This document shows positions 18,984-28,062 of a stretch of DNA of 64,000 nucleotides, piece after piece. Both the position numbers and the translations under genes were made by a program. Each line of letters begins with the position of its first letter. Position 1 is the stretch's first letter. The stretch comes from Candidatus Gastranaerophilales bacterium (GTDB lineage: Bacteria > Cyanobacteriota > Vampirovibrionia > Gastranaerophilales > Gastranaerophilaceae): assembly GCA_017402995.1 (NCBI GenBank), contig JAFQOV010000007.1:52268-116267 (forward strand). The letters are read 5' to 3'. Under the pieces are notes generated by a model that saw nothing but the letters and a program-made list of their open reading frames with translations, was not told the DNA's origin and did no database searches.

Positions 18984-19850
18984 ATGACAATTATAAAAAC
19001 AATAAAACAAAGCTTTAAAGTTGTGGGTTTAAACCCTTCTTTAGCGTTATTTTTCATATTATTTTTATTAACTTTTAATTTTTTACTTGCATATATTTTA
19101 ATGGCAAAAACAATAATCGTCGCGCTTTTACTTTCTTTTTGCGCATTTTTATTGTTAATTAGCTTTTTTTCAGGCTGGCTTGGACTCATTAAAAACATTG
19201 CAAAAAATGATTATGTTTGCGAAAAACCTTTTGCAACTTTCCTAGAAGAAATCGGCAAAAACATTATCCCTATTGCGATTGCCTTGTTTGTATATTTCTT
19301 TGTTATGTTGAGTGTAATTCTTTTAACGGGCGAAGTTAATTTTAAAATCTTCGGCAATCCAGACGCCATTTTCCAAGAAATCATGGTAAAAGCCCAAAGC
19401 CCAACTGTTTTCAGCGAATATATTAAAAATTTAACATATGAACAAAAGTTTTTAATATATGGTTGGCAATTGACAATTTTCTTTATGACAAGTGTTGTGA
19501 ACTATCTTTTTATGTTTTATCCTTGTGCATTACTAGACAAAATCGACACAAATGTCTTTTTAAAGCCATTTATTGCTCTTAAAAAAACTTTTGTTTTCAC
19601 TTTTAAAAACTTTGCCAAAACCCTTGGTTTGTACCTTTTGACTGGTGTTTTCAGCATTGTTTTAATGTTTGCAAAACAACTGTTATCAACACTTAAATTT
19701 GGCGGAATAATCTTTTTATTCTTATATATTTATTTTGTGATATTCATTGTTGTGCTAATATTTAACTATTATGAAAAAAATAATTGTTCTGACGGGTGCG
19801 ACAGCATCAGGGAAAACGACAACTGCGATAAAATTAGCGAAGAAGCTTAA
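18984..19850 (+). CDS. Polytopic membrane protein of unknown function
   Basis: 288 residues with about six hydrophobic segments (roughly 20-45, 48-70, 93-118, 155-180, 213-232, 236-260). I recognise no family. AGAGG lies before the ATG. The last 26 codons overlap the start of miaA (80 nt) in another frame, giving an unusual Cys/Asp/Asn-rich tail (CSDGCDSIRENDNCDK) that is a by-product of the MiaA P-loop sequence. Confidence 0.7.
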   Translation: MTIIKTIKQSFKVVGLNPSLALFFILFLLTFNFLLAYILMAKTIIVALLLSFCAFLLLISFFSGWLGLIKNIAKNDYVCEKPFATFLEEIGKNIIPIAIALFVYFFVMLSVILLTGEVNFKIFGNPDAIFQEIMVKAQSPTVFSEYIKNLTYEQKFLIYGWQLTIFFMTSVVNYLFMFYPCALLDKIDTNVFLKPFIALKKTFVFTFKNFAKTLGLYLLTGVFSIVLMFAKQLLSTLKFGGIIFLFLYIYFVIFIVVLIFNYYEKNNCSDGCDSIRENDNCDKISEEA

Positions 19851-20649
19851 AACTTCGATAATTTGCGCTGATTCAAGAATTATCTATAAAGATTTAGATA
19901 TTGTCTCGGCAAAACCTACACTTGAAGAACAATCTGGAATTAAGCACCATTTAATTGATATTATTTCGCCCGAAATTGAATTTTCGGCTGGTGATTTTGT
20001 ATTAAAAGCGCAAGAAGTGATTAATTCAATAAATGAAGAATACATTATCATTTCTGGTGGAACTTGGTTTTATATTAAAAGTTTGCTAGATGAAAAAGCA
20101 TTGCCCGAATGTCCAATTAATCAAGAGCTTAGAGATGAACTAGAAAAAAAAGACAATCAACTTCTTTGGGAAAAATTAAAAGAGCTTGATTTTAAACGAG
20201 CACAAGAAATTCACCCAAATAATAAAGATAAAGTTATTCGCTCAATTGAGATGTGCACATTTTTAAATTCACCAATTAGTGAATATCAAAGAAAAGACAA
20301 CAAAACCTATGACGCAAGTTGGTTTATGATGGATTTATGTCGCGAAGAATTATATGAAAGAATTAATTTGCGCGTTGATTTGATGTTTGAACTTGGCTTA
20401 GAAAATGAATGGCGAAAAAATAAAGAAAAATATCCAACTTCAAAAATAATTCAAAATACAATTGGGTATAAGGAATTTTTTGAGCTTGAAGAAGGAATAT
20501 ATAAAGACATTAGCGGGGCAAAAGAAAAAATCAAACAACACACGCGCAACTTTGCAAAGCGCCAATTAACATATTTTAGAAGTAATCCCGAGATAAAATT
20601 AATTAAAAACGAAGATGAAATAATAAATATAATAAAAAAAGGCGGATAA
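19771..20649 (+). CDS. miaA: tRNA dimethylallyltransferase
   Basis: 292 residues. Transfers a dimethylallyl group to A37 of tRNAs reading UNN codons. GATASGKTTTAIKLA is the P-loop; ADSRIIYKDLDIVSAKP contains the conserved Asp-Ser-Arg site; ISGGTWFYIKSLL and QHTRNFAKRQLTYFR are further hallmarks. It overlaps the upstream membrane protein by 80 nt and has no clear Shine-Dalgarno, so translation may depend on ribosomes arriving from the upstream gene. Confidence 0.95.
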   Translation: MKKIIVLTGATASGKTTTAIKLAKKLKTSIICADSRIIYKDLDIVSAKPTLEEQSGIKHHLIDIISPEIEFSAGDFVLKAQEVINSINEEYIIISGGTWFYIKSLLDEKALPECPINQELRDELEKKDNQLLWEKLKELDFKRAQEIHPNNKDKVIRSIEMCTFLNSPISEYQRKDNKTYDASWFMMDLCREELYERINLRVDLMFELGLENEWRKNKEKYPTSKIIQNTIGYKEFFELEEGIYKDISGAKEKIKQHTRNFAKRQLTYFRSNPEIKLIKNEDEIINIIKKGG

Positions 20650-20661
20650 ACCGCCTTTTTT
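20634..20661. terminator. Bidirectional terminator between miaA and the GH13-like gene
   Basis: An A-run, GGCGG, ATAAA, CCGCC, then a T-run. The last MiaA codons (KKGG) form the left arm, and the stop of the convergent gene lies in the T-run. Confidence 0.85.
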
Positions 20662-22987
20662 AAATCATTTTATACACTCTAAACTCGCCAGGGCGAAGTT
20701 CTTTAAATGTGATTTCTTTTGAAATATCATTTTCTAATGGTTTTTCAACAAACATACATTTATTCATTTCATCAAGTTGAAATTCAAAATATGAAACAAG
20801 TTTTTTACCTCGTTTTAATTTAACAGTATTGTTTTTTGTGATTGTTCCACGAACATTTTTCTTTTCAATTCTGCCATCTTCATATTGAACATCTTTGATT
20901 TCATGTGGAGCTAAATAGTTTGCAACAATCAAATATGTTGGTTGTTTTTCGCCTTTTTTAGCTTTAACTTCGCTATCTGCAACAACTTCCCAACAAACAA
21001 AACCATTGTTTTCTTGGTTGTGTAAAACAGCTCTACCTTGGTTTAAAAGCTTATCATGTTGAGCAAAATAATCAAGTGCGTTAAATTTTTCAAAGAAATC
21101 CCAATCATAGTTTCGAACCATTGAAACTTCTTTTGAAATCACGCGTTCAATGCCCACTTTTGTAAAGCTTTCATCTCCATCAACCAACAAAGTCGGTCTT
21201 TGTGCAAATTTTCCACCTGGAATAAATTTCATTTTAAACCATTTAAATAATGCACCTTCAAAGCCAAGTTGACCTGGATATTGGTTAATATCTCTAAATT
21301 CGCCGTCTTGGTTATTATAGCCTTTTAGGATAGCTAATGGATTAGTTTTTGCTTGTTTTTGGTTATATGTAGATAATCTTAAATTATCGTTCACTATTTG
21401 TTCTGGTGTTTTAATGCTTTGAGCAACAATATCATCACCCCAAAGTAAATCAAATTTCATATCTTTATGATATTCCTTGAAATATCCGTCCCAAAGCATG
21501 TATTCAGCTAATGTTGCAAAATATGGGATTTTCTTTTTAAGGTTTGCGTTAACTTTTCCTAGAACCTTTGCTGGAATACGATAGCTCAAAACTTGACCTT
21601 TTTTGTCTTGAGAAACTTCATCAACAATATGGTCAATATGGTCAACTCTAAAACCATCAAAATTAAATTCTTTTTGAAGTTTTTGAGTATATTCCATATA
21701 AAAATCAACTACATCTTCATTGTATTTGTTTAATTCGAAATAATAGAAGAAATATGGAGTTTGACAATCTAAATTTGCAAAGTGGGTAACATCTTCACCT
21801 TTATAGTTGTAATGTTTAAAGATTGGATATTCTCTATTTTTGCTCATTTTATCAAACACAGGAACCCCAGCAGAGCACCAAGCCCCACCAGGCAAAGTCC
21901 ACAAGCCTTGTTTAATTAATTCAGCTGTAATTTCATCTTGTGCAACAATATCTTCTTCACATCTTGGGTGTTTTTTATTAATGCGAACAATGATTTCTTC
22001 AGCTTTTTTTAATAATTCTTCTTGTTTATCTTTGAAGCTCATTTTATATGTTGCCAAGATTTTATATTCTTTGATATCTTCTTCGATAACATCAACAATT
22101 TTTTGTTCTTTTGAAGAATATTTTTTGCAATTTCCTTTTAAATTTTCAAGATATGCTTTTTGAACTGCTAATACATCTTTTTCTGGAAACTGTTTTGTAT
22201 GAATTAATTGAGCACACAAAGCGTTTAAATATCCGCTAATGCTCATTGAAAGTTCGTTAATATCAACCCAGCGAGCGACATATGGGTTTGCCAAAACAAT
22301 TTTTGAAAATCTTGCTGTTTGAGGCAAAATATCATATATTACTGGGTGGTTGCACAATTGCGCAAGTTCAATAAACAATTTTACTTGAGCGTTTGCGTCA
22401 AGTCCTAAGAATTTCATCAAATTATCATCTTGTAATTTTGGTGAAACTTCAGAAGATTTTGGCAAATACGCACAATCAAATTCGCGTTTGAAAAATGGAA
22501 TTAGATATATTGTTGTAGGTAAAATTCCAAATTCTTCATTACCAGAACTTAGAGTAATTAAACAATTAATCCAATCTAAAAAATGTCCTGTTGATTCAGA
22601 TGAATTACCGTCACCTAGACCACTTAAAGACAATAGTTTAATATTATGGTGTTCTTTTTTGAACCAATTTGAATTTTTGATGTTTTTTCTTGCTAAAACT
22701 GATGGGTTTTGAAAATCAATGAATTTATTAACATCAAAAGTTTTCGCATAAACCAATTTTTCAACAAGGCAATAGATTGTTTCCGCGGGGGTTAACTCTT
22801 GTAAAACTTTAAATTGCGGATATGGCAAATAGCCATATTTTCTCATTGTTTTAGATAGATATTTTTTTCTATCAGCATCAATATCGTCAATTCTATATAT
22901 TTGAGCGATTTTTGCCAACAAAACATCTAATTCTTTTGGTTTGAAATTTGCTTCGAACTTGTTTTTTCTTGTTAATAAATTCAACAT
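20660..22987 (-). CDS. GH13-like (alpha-amylase superfamily) protein
   Basis: 775 residues from the ATG at 22987, which has AGAGG 5 nt upstream; the longer frame starting at 23053 has no such support. The central segment DGFRVDHIDHIVDEV is the nucleophile-bearing strand of the alpha-amylase (GH13) barrel, followed by LAEYMLWDGYF, a plausible acid/base strand, and LLWGDDIVAQS. The N-terminal 350 residues look helical and do not match a standard amylase domain that I know. It probably acts on alpha-glucans or oligosaccharides; exact activity is unknown. No signal peptide is seen, so it is likely cytoplasmic. Confidence 0.75.
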   Translation of the reverse strand: MLNLLTRKNKFEANFKPKELDVLLAKIAQIYRIDDIDADRKKYLSKTMRKYGYLPYPQFKVLQELTPAETIYCLVEKLVYAKTFDVNKFIDFQNPSVLARKNIKNSNWFKKEHHNIKLLSLSGLGDGNSSESTGHFLDWINCLITLSSGNEEFGILPTTIYLIPFFKREFDCAYLPKSSEVSPKLQDDNLMKFLGLDANAQVKLFIELAQLCNHPVIYDILPQTARFSKIVLANPYVARWVDINELSMSISGYLNALCAQLIHTKQFPEKDVLAVQKAYLENLKGNCKKYSSKEQKIVDVIEEDIKEYKILATYKMSFKDKQEELLKKAEEIIVRINKKHPRCEEDIVAQDEITAELIKQGLWTLPGGAWCSAGVPVFDKMSKNREYPIFKHYNYKGEDVTHFANLDCQTPYFFYYFELNKYNEDVVDFYMEYTQKLQKEFNFDGFRVDHIDHIVDEVSQDKKGQVLSYRIPAKVLGKVNANLKKKIPYFATLAEYMLWDGYFKEYHKDMKFDLLWGDDIVAQSIKTPEQIVNDNLRLSTYNQKQAKTNPLAILKGYNNQDGEFRDINQYPGQLGFEGALFKWFKMKFIPGGKFAQRPTLLVDGDESFTKVGIERVISKEVSMVRNYDWDFFEKFNALDYFAQHDKLLNQGRAVLHNQENNGFVCWEVVADSEVKAKKGEKQPTYLIVANYLAPHEIKDVQYEDGRIEKKNVRGTITKNNTVKLKRGKKLVSYFEFQLDEMNKCMFVEKPLENDISKEITFKELRPGEFRVYKMI

Positions 22988-23067
22988 AAATACCTCTATC
23001 CTACAAAATAATTGTATCAAAAAAAGCTTGTTTTGACTTAAAAAACGATACAATTATTAACAAATTT

Positions 23068-23814
23068 TTAAATGTTTCGCGCCTTTTTAATTGCTTCAAA
23101 AATGATATTTTTAGCCTCAAGCGCTTCTTCTTTTTTTAAAGGAGGAATATTTTTTAATTTATATTCTATATTTAATTTTTCATATTTTTCTATCGCCATA
23201 TTGTGATATGGCAATATATCAAGCGCTTTAACACTTTTTAGCTTTCCAATAAACTCACCCAGGGCTTGTAAATATTCTTTTTTAAATGTGATTTCAGGAA
23301 CAACAACATGTCTAATCCACATTGGAATTTGTTTATCTGATAAATATTTTGCAAATTCTAAAATATTTTTGTTATCAAAATTTGTTAATTTTTTGTGTTC
23401 AATCGGGTCAATGTGTTTAATATCCAACAAAACTAAATCTGTATATTTTAATAATTCGTCTATTTTAGATGTGTCGTTTTTATTAAACAAAAGACCCGAA
23501 GTATCAAGCGCGGTATGGATATTTTTTTCTTTTGCACTTTTAAAAAGCTCAATTACAAAATCTATTTGCACTAGCGGTTCGCCACCCGTAACAGTCAAAC
23601 CGCCATTTTTTAAAAATTCTTTAACGCTATTAAACTTGTTTAAAATTTCATCAACGGATATTTTTTGATTTTGTGAATTTTCCCAAGTGTCTGGATTGTG
23701 ACAATACAGGCAACGCATTGGGCAACCTTGCAAAAAAACAACAAAACGAACCCCAGGACCGTCAACAGTGCCACAAGTTTCAATGGAGTGTATATTTCCA
23801 AAAATATTTTCCAT
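23068..23814 (-). CDS. pflA: Pyruvate formate-lyase activating enzyme
   Basis: Radical SAM enzyme that puts the glycyl radical on pyruvate formate-lyase. 248 residues. The cluster motif is CPMRCLYCHNPDTW, preceded by GTVDGPGVRFVVFLQG, both diagnostic for PflA. TVTGGEPL and VLLDIKHID follow. Full-length pyruvate formate-lyase is not in this window, but a short glycyl-radical protein (grcA) is at 62227. Confidence 0.95.
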   Translation of the reverse strand: MENIFGNIHSIETCGTVDGPGVRFVVFLQGCPMRCLYCHNPDTWENSQNQKISVDEILNKFNSVKEFLKNGGLTVTGGEPLVQIDFVIELFKSAKEKNIHTALDTSGLLFNKNDTSKIDELLKYTDLVLLDIKHIDPIEHKKLTNFDNKNILEFAKYLSDKQIPMWIRHVVVPEITFKKEYLQALGEFIGKLKSVKALDILPYHNMAIEKYEKLNIEYKLKNIPPLKKEEALEAKNIIFEAIKKARNI

Positions 23815-23925
23815 ATATTAATTTTAAAATAAATAACAAAAAAGTTCTATTTAAATTAAATTTTAAATTGAGGTTTGAATAAAATATATTGTTTTGTTCA
23901 ATTAAATTATATTTATTTTTTTTAT

Positions 23926-24379
23926 GTTCACTTTTCTCTTTTTTCTCAAACGCCGACGAAAAAGAGAAAAGTGAACCGAAAAGAGAAAACACGGCTTGGC
24001 TAAATTCTTTGCTTCTTCTTTTTCAAATTTAAAATCTCCAAGTTGTTCACACCTCGCGATTTTGAGAGCCATTTCTCGCTATCGCTCGTACTCAAAATCG
24101 CTCACGTTTACCTTGATTGTGATTTTAAATTTAAAAAAGGTTATATTGTTCTTAATTTCATACGTCGTTAAGTTTTTCGCTTATGGAAAAGCACACGCAC
24201 TTAGTGAAATGTTTGTGCGAAAGGGTTGTTTGAGTGGCGTAGCCACGAGTTCCCGAAAGCACAAATATTGAACTTAGTGCGTCTCTAGAATGTAATAATA
24301 TAACCAAGCCGATATTTCTTTTTCTTTTGGTTCTGTTTTCTTTTTCTTTCATCGGCGCTTGACGAAAGAAAAAGAAAAT
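23926..24379. repeat. Structured repeat element R1 with hairpin-forming inverted ends
   Basis: About 454 bp between pflA and the next gene, with no credible ORF. The left end is a perfect 18-bp stem (23926-23943 with 23959-23976) around a loop containing ACGCCGA. The right end is a 15-bp stem (24336-24350 with 24364-24378) around a loop containing TCGGCG, so the two ends are inverted imperfect copies, each flanked inward by GGCTTGG or CCAAGCC. Between them lies a compact fold: 24195-24200 pairs with 24277-24282, 24212-24218 with 24259-24265, 24223-24225 with 24252-24254 across a GAAA/GAAA internal loop, capped by GTGGC/GCCAC. The last ~185 bp recur at 63815-64000 with two differences. Confidence 0.75.
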
Positions 24380-24383
24380 AAAC

Positions 24384-24486
24384 AAGGGCGAAAGCCCTTT
24401 ACAGATAAAAAGAAAAACAGAGAAGTCTAAAGGACTTGAAAAATAAAAATGAACAAGAACTTTAGTTCTTTAAAAACAAAGGTTTT
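24384..24486 (+). other. Ladder of four mini-hairpins downstream of R1
   Basis: Four short inverted repeats follow in about 100 bp: AAGGGC/GCCCTT with GAAA loop (24384-24399), AAGTC/GACTT (24423-24437), AAGAAC/GTTCTT (24455-24470) and AAAAC/GTTTT (24473-24486), each with a 4-5 nt loop and separated by A-rich stretches. No ORF is evident. They may extend R1 or form a structured leader. Confidence 0.4.
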
Positions 24487-24497
24487 TAATAGCATAA

Positions 24498-24561
24498 TTA
24501 CAATTGTAAACTTTTGTAAAAAATACTTTTAAATTTCTCAAGAACTCTTAAAAATATGTCG
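24498..24561 (+). promoter_or_regulatory. Palindrome plus leader motif upstream of the LTARK protein
   Basis: TTACAATTGTAA (24498-24509) is a perfect palindrome. It overlaps AATTGTAAACTTTTGTAAAA, identical to the sequence at 2912. ATGTCG at 24556-24561 follows the second TTGTAAA by 35 nt, matching the arrangement before both EF-hand genes. A common regulator is inferred. Confidence 0.5.
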
Positions 24562-24610
24562 TAAATCATAGTACAAAGGAAAATTAAAAGAATAAGGAGC
24601 AATGACAATT

Positions 24611-25765
24611 ATGGGTATGGCAGCATCTCAAGCAAGATTTTTAGGCTTGACGGCAAGAAAAAGTAATGTCGAATACCAAGGTCAACAAGTAAACCAACAA
24701 AGAACTTCGTTAGCAAACGAAAGTGCTAATTTATATAATCAAATGATGGATTTAACAGTACCAACTCCACCATCAACAAATGATTATTATACAACTACTT
24801 TTGTTTTGGAAGATTCAGCTTTTGATAATGGTGAAAACTATAAATTTGTTAATGCAACAAAAACTTATAATACTCAAATTCCAAACCAATATTCAATTAC
24901 TTTGAGTCAAAAAGTTTCAACAAATGTAACAGACTCAAGAAGCTATGCTATTGGTGCGGTTACAACTCCAGACCCAGACAACTACCCAAACATTAAAAAG
25001 TGTGCTCTTTCAACACTTGGAAACAATAGCACAGGTATTTCTTTAACATACAATTCAGATGATACTGCTGCATATAAAAAAGAAACAAAAGACGGCGTAG
25101 ACACTTGGGTACAACAAAATATCAACAATTACCAAATTTACAGCTTAACTGATAAAGATGGTAACACAATGAATGGTGTTAAATTCCCAGAAAAAGATTT
25201 AGCACAAAACACCCTAGATGAACAAGCAGCATATTTCTATACAGACGCAAATGGAAGATATGTTTATTTAACTCAAACTCAGCTTGATGCAATGTTTGAC
25301 CTAGGAGCTGATGATAATGTAAAAAATAAACTAGAAGACGAAGAAAACGGAATCAGTAATGTGACTTTTGGAACATACAGAACTCAATCAGAAGAAAAAT
25401 CTTTCCCAGTATATGCAACATTAGAAACAGCAGAAAAAACAGGTCGCTATACAACAATTACAATCGCAGAAGATGATACATATGGCAACTTAAGTGGCAA
25501 AACTTTTGGTTTAGATACTGTTCAAGAATTTGATGAAAACGCTTATAACGACGCATTTAACGATTACGAATATGAAAAAGCCGAATATGAAAAAGCAATT
25601 TCAGACATCAACTCTCAAACAGAAATTATCCAAGCGGAAGACCAACAATTAGAATTAAGATTACAACAACTTGATACTGAACAAAAAGCAATTTCAACAG
25701 AAATCGACTCAGTAACAAAAGTAATCGAAGATAACGTAGATAAAACATTCAAAGTGTTTGCATAA
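24611..25765 (+). CDS. LTARK-type protein, likely flagellar-type export substrate (unknown)
   Basis: 384 residues from the ATG at 24611; the upstream in-frame ATG at 24602 is only 2 nt from AAGGAG and so less likely. The first 40 residues, ASQARFLGLTARKSNVEYQG then QQVNQQRTSLANESANLYNQ, form an amphipathic Gln/Asn/Ala-rich helix reminiscent of flagellar rod, hook or filament proteins. The middle is beta-rich with many Thr and Asn, and residues ~320-375 are a coiled coil. No Sec signal is seen. I recall similar N-termini in uncharacterised proteins of this lineage but cannot name a family. It shares its leader motif with the EF-hand genes. Confidence 0.65.
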   Translation: MGMAASQARFLGLTARKSNVEYQGQQVNQQRTSLANESANLYNQMMDLTVPTPPSTNDYYTTTFVLEDSAFDNGENYKFVNATKTYNTQIPNQYSITLSQKVSTNVTDSRSYAIGAVTTPDPDNYPNIKKCALSTLGNNSTGISLTYNSDDTAAYKKETKDGVDTWVQQNINNYQIYSLTDKDGNTMNGVKFPEKDLAQNTLDEQAAYFYTDANGRYVYLTQTQLDAMFDLGADDNVKNKLEDEENGISNVTFGTYRTQSEEKSFPVYATLETAEKTGRYTTITIAEDDTYGNLSGKTFGLDTVQEFDENAYNDAFNDYEYEKAEYEKAISDINSQTEIIQAEDQQLELRLQQLDTEQKAISTEIDSVTKVIEDNVDKTFKVFA

Positions 25766-25768
25766 AAC

Positions 25769-25795
25769 AAAGGGGCTTATTAAGCCCCTTTTTTA
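25769..25795. terminator. Bidirectional terminator before pgi
   Basis: AAAGGGGCTTA and TAAGCCCCTTT form an 11-bp stem with a T-run. Nearly the same hairpin occurs at 57067-57093 between two other convergent genes. Confidence 0.85.
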
Positions 25796-25797
25796 AT

Positions 25798-27192
25798 TTA
25801 TTCTTTGCCCATTGCTTTTCTAACTTCTTTTTTGTAGATTTCAACGTTTGGTTGTAAAACCTCAGGTAAAGCAACGTCATTTGATGAAACATTTCCTTCT
25901 TGGCGTCTTAACATATTGCCTGTGTATAATGTTTCAAAGTGTTTAAGTTCGAAAAATCTTCCTAATGTAGCGAAAGATAAATCATCTAAAACAATTTCAG
26001 ATACAGGGTGTTGGTTTTTATATGCCGTTGTAACACCTTGCAATACCGCTTTTGTAGTTTTGTCTTTTGGTTTTGCATATACAAAAGTAAAGAACGAATC
26101 ATTATTTGCTTTGTCTAAGTCAGCTTCTGCATTATAGTGCAAATATCCAGGTCCAACGTTTGTATCTGTTGAAACTCTTGCTTTCAATGATTCATTTTTT
26201 AATTGTTTTTCCCATAAAGTAGCGCCTGCAAAAGCGTCGCCAAAATATTCAACAAAGTGCTTATTGTTGCCTTTGTTTTTAGCGTCAACGTTTGAAATTG
26301 CAAGTTTTAGCGCGTCATTTTTATCTACATCAGGGTTTAAAAATTCTTTTTGAGCTCTGATTGAAGATTTTAAAAGTTCAATTGTGTCTTCCTTTTTAAC
26401 GCCCAAAAATGCTAATGCAAATAATGTTGCGTCATCAAAAATTGAAAATCTTCCGCCAACATCATCATGCACCAAACCACCATCAGAAACTTGTCCTTTG
26501 TCAACCAAGCGACGAAGTGCGCTTTTTTCAGAAGATATATCTGTCATAGCATAAAATCTATCTGAAACGTCTCTTTTTCCAGTATGTTTTTGCATTAATT
26601 TTTTAGCATTTTCATATGCTGTTGTTGTTTCTAGTGTTCCGCCTGATTTTGAAACAACTAAGAATTGAGTTTTATCTAAATCAAGTTTATCTGCGAAGCG
26701 TTTGAAGCTTTCTGGGTCAACTGAAGAATAAAAATGTGCATGTTCTTCTTTGCCGATAGCTGTAACTAAAGCTTCAGTTGTATGACGAGAACCGCCAATA
26801 CCCAAAATTGCGATATCTGTTTTTCCGCCTTCGCGAGCTTTTTGTGCCATATCATAAATTTTATCAATATTTTCTAATTGATTTTTTGGCAACTCTTGAA
26901 TCCAATTTAAAAATTGTCCTTTTTCGCCTGCTCTTGATTTAATATCTTCTACTGCGTCTTGCGCCATTTTGCTGTAATCTGCAAAATTAACATCACCTGT
27001 TTGAACAGTCACAGGTTTAAGTTTAGAAGTAAAAGAAATGCCATTTAAAGCTTGCAAAGCGCTTACCATTTTTTCTGGTGCAACATGCACGAATGGCACA
27101 GTGGCATTTGTAGCAGTTGAAAAACTTGGTGCAGATTTAGCTACTCTATTTGGAATAGAATAATTACGCACCGAATTGATTGAACCTATCAT
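25798..27192 (-). CDS. pgi: Glucose-6-phosphate isomerase with tagged N-terminus
   Basis: Interconverts glucose-6-phosphate and fructose-6-phosphate. 464 residues from the ATG at 27192, which has AAGGGAG before it; the upstream ATG at 27222 lies before that site. Catalytic-core features are ILGIGGSRHTTEAL, VVSKSGGTLETT, GGRFSIFDDATL and the C-terminal helix region. The first ~70 residues are an extension rich in Ser, Asn and Val with PSFST and GISFTSKLKP, recalling the N-terminal tag on several neighbours. What the extension does in a glycolytic enzyme is unclear. Confidence 0.92.
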   Translation of the reverse strand: MIGSINSVRNYSIPNRVAKSAPSFSTATNATVPFVHVAPEKMVSALQALNGISFTSKLKPVTVQTGDVNFADYSKMAQDAVEDIKSRAGEKGQFLNWIQELPKNQLENIDKIYDMAQKAREGGKTDIAILGIGGSRHTTEALVTAIGKEEHAHFYSSVDPESFKRFADKLDLDKTQFLVVSKSGGTLETTTAYENAKKLMQKHTGKRDVSDRFYAMTDISSEKSALRRLVDKGQVSDGGLVHDDVGGRFSIFDDATLFALAFLGVKKEDTIELLKSSIRAQKEFLNPDVDKNDALKLAISNVDAKNKGNNKHFVEYFGDAFAGATLWEKQLKNESLKARVSTDTNVGPGYLHYNAEADLDKANNDSFFTFVYAKPKDKTTKAVLQGVTTAYKNQHPVSEIVLDDLSFATLGRFFELKHFETLYTGNMLRRQEGNVSSNDVALPEVLQPNVEIYKKEVRKAMGKE

Positions 27193-27306
27193 GGTCTCTC
27201 CCTTCAATATATTACAACACAATCTAACATACGTATAACGTCTGTGAGAGAATAATTTTAACCTAAAAGAAGCTTAATTTCATTTATATTTAATAAAAGT
27301 TTACAA

Positions 27307-28062
27307 TTATTTTATTTCGATTTCACTTAAGTCAAAAACCGTATAAGGACTTGTTTTTGAAAGCTCGTCTTTTGAAATTTGACCCGTTGCAACAAGGATT
27401 GTTTTTTCAATTCCTGCATTTTTTGCACATTCAAAATCCATTGGCGTATCACCAATCATGACCGTTGTTTTTGGATTTGAATTAAGCTCTTTTAGCGCTA
27501 AAAGAGCGCTTGCGCCGCTTTCTTTTGTTTCTTTTGTCGATTCGCGCGCCATTACAACATCAAAATAATTATCCCAACAAAAATGTCTTAAAGTCATATC
27601 GCAAGAAACTTTTGAATCTGCCGTAATTACTGCTAGTTTGACTCCTTTTTGGTGCAATTCTTTAATTAAATTAATTGCAGGCTCAATCGGTTTAACATAG
27701 TCGCACATATTTTGATAAAAAATTTCACTAACATAATCAAAAATTTCTTCTAAATATTCAACTGATGTTTTAATTTCATATTTAAGTAAAAAATCTTTAA
27801 AAAATTCAATAATTTTAGAGCGCGAATAAAGAGCTGTAATGCCATCTGGGAGCATTTTTTCAGTTTTTGGATTAAAACCTAAAAACAAACATATTTCATC
27901 AACCAAATTTTCATCAAGATTAAATCGTTTAATAACTTCTAAAGCGCGCATTTGCGTCATTTTGCCCCAAAAATAATGAAGGTCTATAAAAGTCCCGTCT
28001 TTATCAAAAAAAACAGTTTCAATCTTTTCAATTTCCCAATTTTTTGTTTTTAAATTAATCAT
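27307..28062 (-). CDS. HAD-superfamily phosphatase (phosphoglycolate phosphatase-like)
   Basis: 251 residues. The nucleophile motif is FFDKDGTFID near residue 18; a Thr in AVITADS, a Lys region, and the acidic pair in MIGDTPMDFECAKNAG complete the HAD motifs. A helical cap lies between motifs I and II, as in the phosphoglycolate phosphatase group. It overlaps the stop of ldpA by 8 nt, so the two are translationally coupled. The substrate is unknown. Confidence 0.85.
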   Translation of the reverse strand: MINLKTKNWEIEKIETVFFDKDGTFIDLHYFWGKMTQMRALEVIKRFNLDENLVDEICLFLGFNPKTEKMLPDGITALYSRSKIIEFFKDFLLKYEIKTSVEYLEEIFDYVSEIFYQNMCDYVKPIEPAINLIKELHQKGVKLAVITADSKVSCDMTLRHFCWDNYFDVVMARESTKETKESGASALLALKELNSNPKTTVMIGDTPMDFECAKNAGIEKTILVATGQISKDELSKTSPYTVFDLSEIEIK

